Part shown: positions 61,301 through 64,000 of the stretch, piece after piece
Position numbering within the stretch: position 1 is the stretch's first letter
Layout: every line of letters starts with the position of its first letter
Source of the DNA: Paramecium tetraurelia
Taxonomy: Eukaryota > Ciliophora > Oligohymenophorea > Peniculida > Parameciidae
DNA: 64,000 bases
NCBI RefSeq assembly: GCF_000165425.1
Contig: NW_001799649.1
Location: 227,565 to 291,564 of the forward strand
Direction of reading: 5' to 3'
Position numbers and translations under genes: made by a program
Notes under the pieces: generated by a model
Told to the model about the DNA's origin: nothing
The model's database searches: none
Seen by the model: only the letters and a program-made list of their open reading frames with translations

Positions 61301-63078
61301 AGCAAAAGGAGACAATTAAACTATCCCATTGGAATGGAGTATATTTGGATTCAAATAAATGAACTTTTACTTGAAGATGTTATATGAATCAGCATTAGAC
61401 ATATTAGGAATTAAAAGTCCTGAGATTTCATATGATTATCTTTGTAAGTTCCAACACTTTTCATTTTGTGAATAAATGTTTAACATGGTCAGATAATCAT
61501 TCTTTGGAAAGCATAAGATGATAGTGTACATCAGACTGATTAAGATGATCAATGCTGAATGCGGTTATTTAAGTTTAGAAGCAATAAAATTGCTCACAGA
61601 AGCTAATAAATTATGGGATAATCTTATGATATTCCCATTAACTGAATTGCAATCCCAATTGTAATAAAGTGCTGGTTTCCTCATAATGCAGATGAGTCAA
61701 AATAAGTCTTGTCTATATTTAGGATACTTACATAATACAAAATCGCCAGTTTATAAGGTCTAACGATTGCCCCTTGATTCTAAGAGCCATGATTAAATGA
61801 ATCAAATGAAATCTAATTTAGATTAAATTAAAAATAATCTGATCAAGACTCCTATAATTTAATAATAGGATTTCATCAAATTGGAAGATGATATGGAAAA
61901 GGAATATGGTAAATATTGCTAAGAAGTGGAGTCATTCATGAGCTTTGTTTCTTAGATGATTGATGAAAATATAAACACTCAAGAAGAAGTGCCGCCACCT
62001 GTTATTGATCCTAAGGCTCCTCCTCCCAAAAAGGATTAAGGAAAATAAACTAAGGGGAAGCCTGGTAAAGATGAAGTGGCCTCATACGAATCCACTTTAG
62101 AATAGGCTCCTGGCAAGATTGACACCGTAGTCTTATTACTGGATCCTAAATTCTTTGACTATCCAGTTGAATAATTGAGTGTATTTTATAAAGTGGCTGC
62201 AATGTCTAGAGACTTTAGTATGGCTGTGTATGTGAGAAGATTAAAGAGTGTTGGTTTCTAAGTTCAATTGAATAATAGTTAGAAGGGAATTGAAAAAGAT
62301 AAACTGAAATATTTGACTTACGATTTCAAAACAGAGGATTAGGATTTGAATTTAGACGAATTTAACTTATAAAAAACATTGACTGAAGTATAAAAAACAA
62401 CACCACAACTGAAATTTGAAGGAGTATAATTTTTGTATTATATTTTAGACCTTTTCTTAAAGTAGATTGGCATCATTAGGCGAGTTGTAAAAGTACTCCT
62501 AGACAGGTTCTTCAATCCTTTGGTATGGGTCTCCTGGAGTGTTGAATATCCTATCTTCCAAAGTAATAATTGATCTTTCAGAAATAAACACTTCAAAGTT
62601 TTGGGTCATATTTGATAAGATGAATGCTAAGAAGAGTTTGATAGAAAAGTTCACATCTTTGGACCCAGATGGAGAGAAAACCCATATTTTAGAATAGAGT
62701 TTCAAGATCTCCGTTTTTTTGACTCTCATTGACGTCAGCACTATCTTAACCACCTAATGGTCTCCTTAAACAGTTGAATATCTGAGAGCGTTTGAAAATT
62801 TGATCAAGCAATTAACTGAAGATATTTATGTTGCTGCTTGTTTACAGAAATATAAAGTATTGAATTAATGCTAATTGTGATAGGCTCCGATCATCAAATA
62901 TGAGGATGAGAATGGAAATATAATAGAGAAGAAACCTTAGCCAGTCGAGGTTAAGAAGGGAGGCAAGGCTGAGCCAGTTTAGGATACATCAAATTGGAAG
63001 GAAATTTAGATAGAGAAAAAGCGTATCTATACTCATAATTTTGTATTCGTGGGTTTGCCTAATTTAAGACTGATTTGA
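55342..63078 (+). CDS. CFAP46: Cilia- and flagella-associated protein 46 (central-apparatus C1d component)
   Basis: The start is ATG at 55342 (MSNEEYIIDNLINEARFFID) and the stop TGA at 63076-63078. Introns of 23 nt near 55482 and 25 nt near 62427 leave exactly 2,563 codons, so one exon is about 6.9 kb. The protein is an alpha-solenoid of TPR-like helices along its length. It contains the segment AIYIWNNFLTIFRNP followed by LLPEITNLLKEFFEIMKNSL, typical of CFAP46/TTC40. The length (2,562 aa) is near that of the animal and algal proteins. CFAP46 belongs to the C1d projection of the axoneme central pair and is needed for ciliary beat. Lys/Ser-rich and acidic low-complexity inserts occur near 59000-59270 and 61980-62070. 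Confidence 0.88.
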
Positions 63079-63097
63079 TTTATTTTTATTAAAAATA

Positions 63098-63521
63098 ATG
63101 TTTACCGAGTAACCATATTACGAGGCTAAAGTGTTCCTTAAATCATACAATGATGCCATCTCCTGTTTGAGGTATTAGTTGTTGATGTAATTCCTCTAGA
63201 GAAGCTGCAGAATACAGAGCCCATGTTGAATTCTAGGAACATGCTCTTTAATCCCTGGCCACAGCTCGTACAAGATAAGAAGTAATCAGAATACATAAAA
63301 TAGCTTGATGTGAGAGATGGTCAAGTAGTGCCTGGACTCAATTTCGCCTAATCTAAATAGACAAAGCTCTTCCAATTCTCTAAGTATTAATTTATACTTA
63401 ATTTTACAGTCATGTGTTTTCCAAATACTTAAAGGGATTTGAAGAATACACAGGAAGTTTCAAGGGCTTCCAATCGATTCTGAACGAAGGTCTTAAGAAG
63501 ATGAAGTCAGATGTCAAATGA
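63098..63521 (+). CDS. Small hypothetical protein, about 118 aa
   Basis: ATG at 63098 (MFTEQPYYEAK) and TGA 63519-63521. The main coding stretch reads KLQNTEPMLNSRNMLFNPWP...VVPGLNFAQSKQTKLFQF, joined through a 26-nt intron (GTATTAATTT...TTACAG, near 63389) to HVFSKYLKGFEEYTGSFKGF. Joining the first exon needs either a 41-nt intron with a GTGTTC donor or another solution, so the 5' part is tentative. The gene starts 19 bp after the CFAP46 stop on the same strand. No family recognised. Confidence 0.6.
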
Positions 63522-63811
63522 GATATGATCAATGAGATTATATTATTATATCAACAAAGATAGTATTAGTATTTAAAGTCATACCGCATCAGTATGAGGT
63601 TTTCAGTTATATAAATATATCCATTAAAAATATCTTGAAGATAGACTGAAAGTGCAATTTCTTGTACTACTTTATGGAATAGAAGGGTCTATAATGAAGA
63701 AAATGTGAATTTATTTGAGTGAACACTAACACATTGATTTGATAAGAAAAATGGCTATTTAAATACAAATATCCATTTTCAGAATATCTAAATTTATTTT
63801 ATTAAAATAAA
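63522..63811. other. Intergenic region upstream of ATP synthase beta
   Basis: This 290-bp AT-rich stretch holds no coding pattern. It should include the promoter of the downstream ATP synthase beta gene. Confidence 0.35.
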
Positions 63812-64000
63812 ATGCTGACAAGGGTATTAGCCAGATAGATGCGTGCAGGTATTTACAAATTTTGATATCTTCATAGCATTCTCTGCCGCTAAGAAGTAAG
63901 CAGAGACTACAGCAACTACAACAACAACCAAAGCTACTACTAAAACAACCACAGGTCAAATTGCTTAAGTTATTGGTGCTGTCGTCGATGTTCAATTTGA
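63812..64000 (+). CDS. Mitochondrial F1 ATP synthase beta subunit, N-terminal part (runs off the window)
   Basis: The start is ATG at 63812, encoding MLTRVLARQMRA. A 28-nt intron (63849-63876) is followed by AFSAAKKQAETTATTTTTKA and then GQIAQVIGAVVDVQF at the window edge. The latter is the conserved first beta-barrel strand of ATP synthase F1 beta (GxIxxVIGxVVDVxF). The Arg-rich, acid-poor first 12 residues plus the Ala/Ser/Lys stretch look like a mitochondrial targeting peptide, and the Thr/Lys-rich spacer is unusual in length and composition. The catalytic subunit makes ATP in the mitochondrial matrix. The P-loop and the rest lie outside the window. Confidence 0.9.

Noticed and set aside
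1-64000. CRISPR arrays, bacterial operons or prophage
   Set aside because: No direct-repeat/spacer pattern or Shine-Dalgarno-led genes. The code, introns and gene families are ciliate.
1-64000. tRNA or rRNA genes
   Set aside because: No cloverleaf-compatible segment with a T-loop motif and no rRNA-like stretch was noticed by eye. A covariance-model scan would be decisive and was not possible.

Overview
The window is protein-coding DNA from a ciliate that uses genetic code 6, with TGA as the only stop and TAA/TAG read as glutamine. It is most likely a Paramecium macronuclear chromosome. Long frames rich in in-frame TAA/TAG end only at TGA. The sequence is very AT-rich, genes are packed on both strands with gaps of a few to a few hundred bases, and exons are joined by tiny introns (about 18-35 nt, mostly GTA...TAG). 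Coordinates below span introns. For many genes the length after intron removal divides exactly by three, which supports the models.

Layout. 1-2617: unresolved membrane protein gene, cut at the left edge. 2812-7352 (minus): giant coiled-coil protein, possibly with a C-terminal membrane anchor. 7552-10715 (plus): Ser/Thr kinase, then a PX-BAR-type sorting nexin. 10812-12553 (minus): C2H2 zinc-finger protein and Q/N-rich protein, possibly one gene. 12633-23745 (plus): WD40 protein, cyclic-nucleotide phosphodiesterase, and a P-type ATPase/guanylyl cyclase fusion. 24543-28356 (minus): coiled-coil protein and NOC2-type ribosome-assembly factor. 28366-30646 (plus): divergent kinesin. 30951-32442 (minus): zinc-finger/TPR protein. 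32597-35852 (plus): cyclic-nucleotide-binding ion channel. 35885-38063 (minus): ankyrin protein and MORN protein. 38619-47478: small proteins, a RING protein, coiled-coil proteins, a ciliate-type hypothetical and a RING/B-box protein. 47686-54993: more coiled-coil proteins and a B-box-like protein. 55342-63078 (plus): CFAP46, the axonemal central-apparatus protein. 63098-63521: small protein. 63812-end: start of mitochondrial ATP synthase beta.

How the genes may work together. The clearest functional neighbourhood is cyclic-nucleotide signalling: a phosphodiesterase with an intact catalytic core lies 37 bp upstream of a guanylyl cyclase on the same strand, and a cyclic-nucleotide-binding channel lies about 9 kb further on. 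A second possible pair is the kinase and the PX-BAR protein, 21 bp apart. Many other genes (kinesin, CFAP46, MORN, long coiled coils, B-box proteins) fit a cell with an elaborate cilium and cortex. I saw no rRNA, tRNA, CRISPR array or complete transposon.
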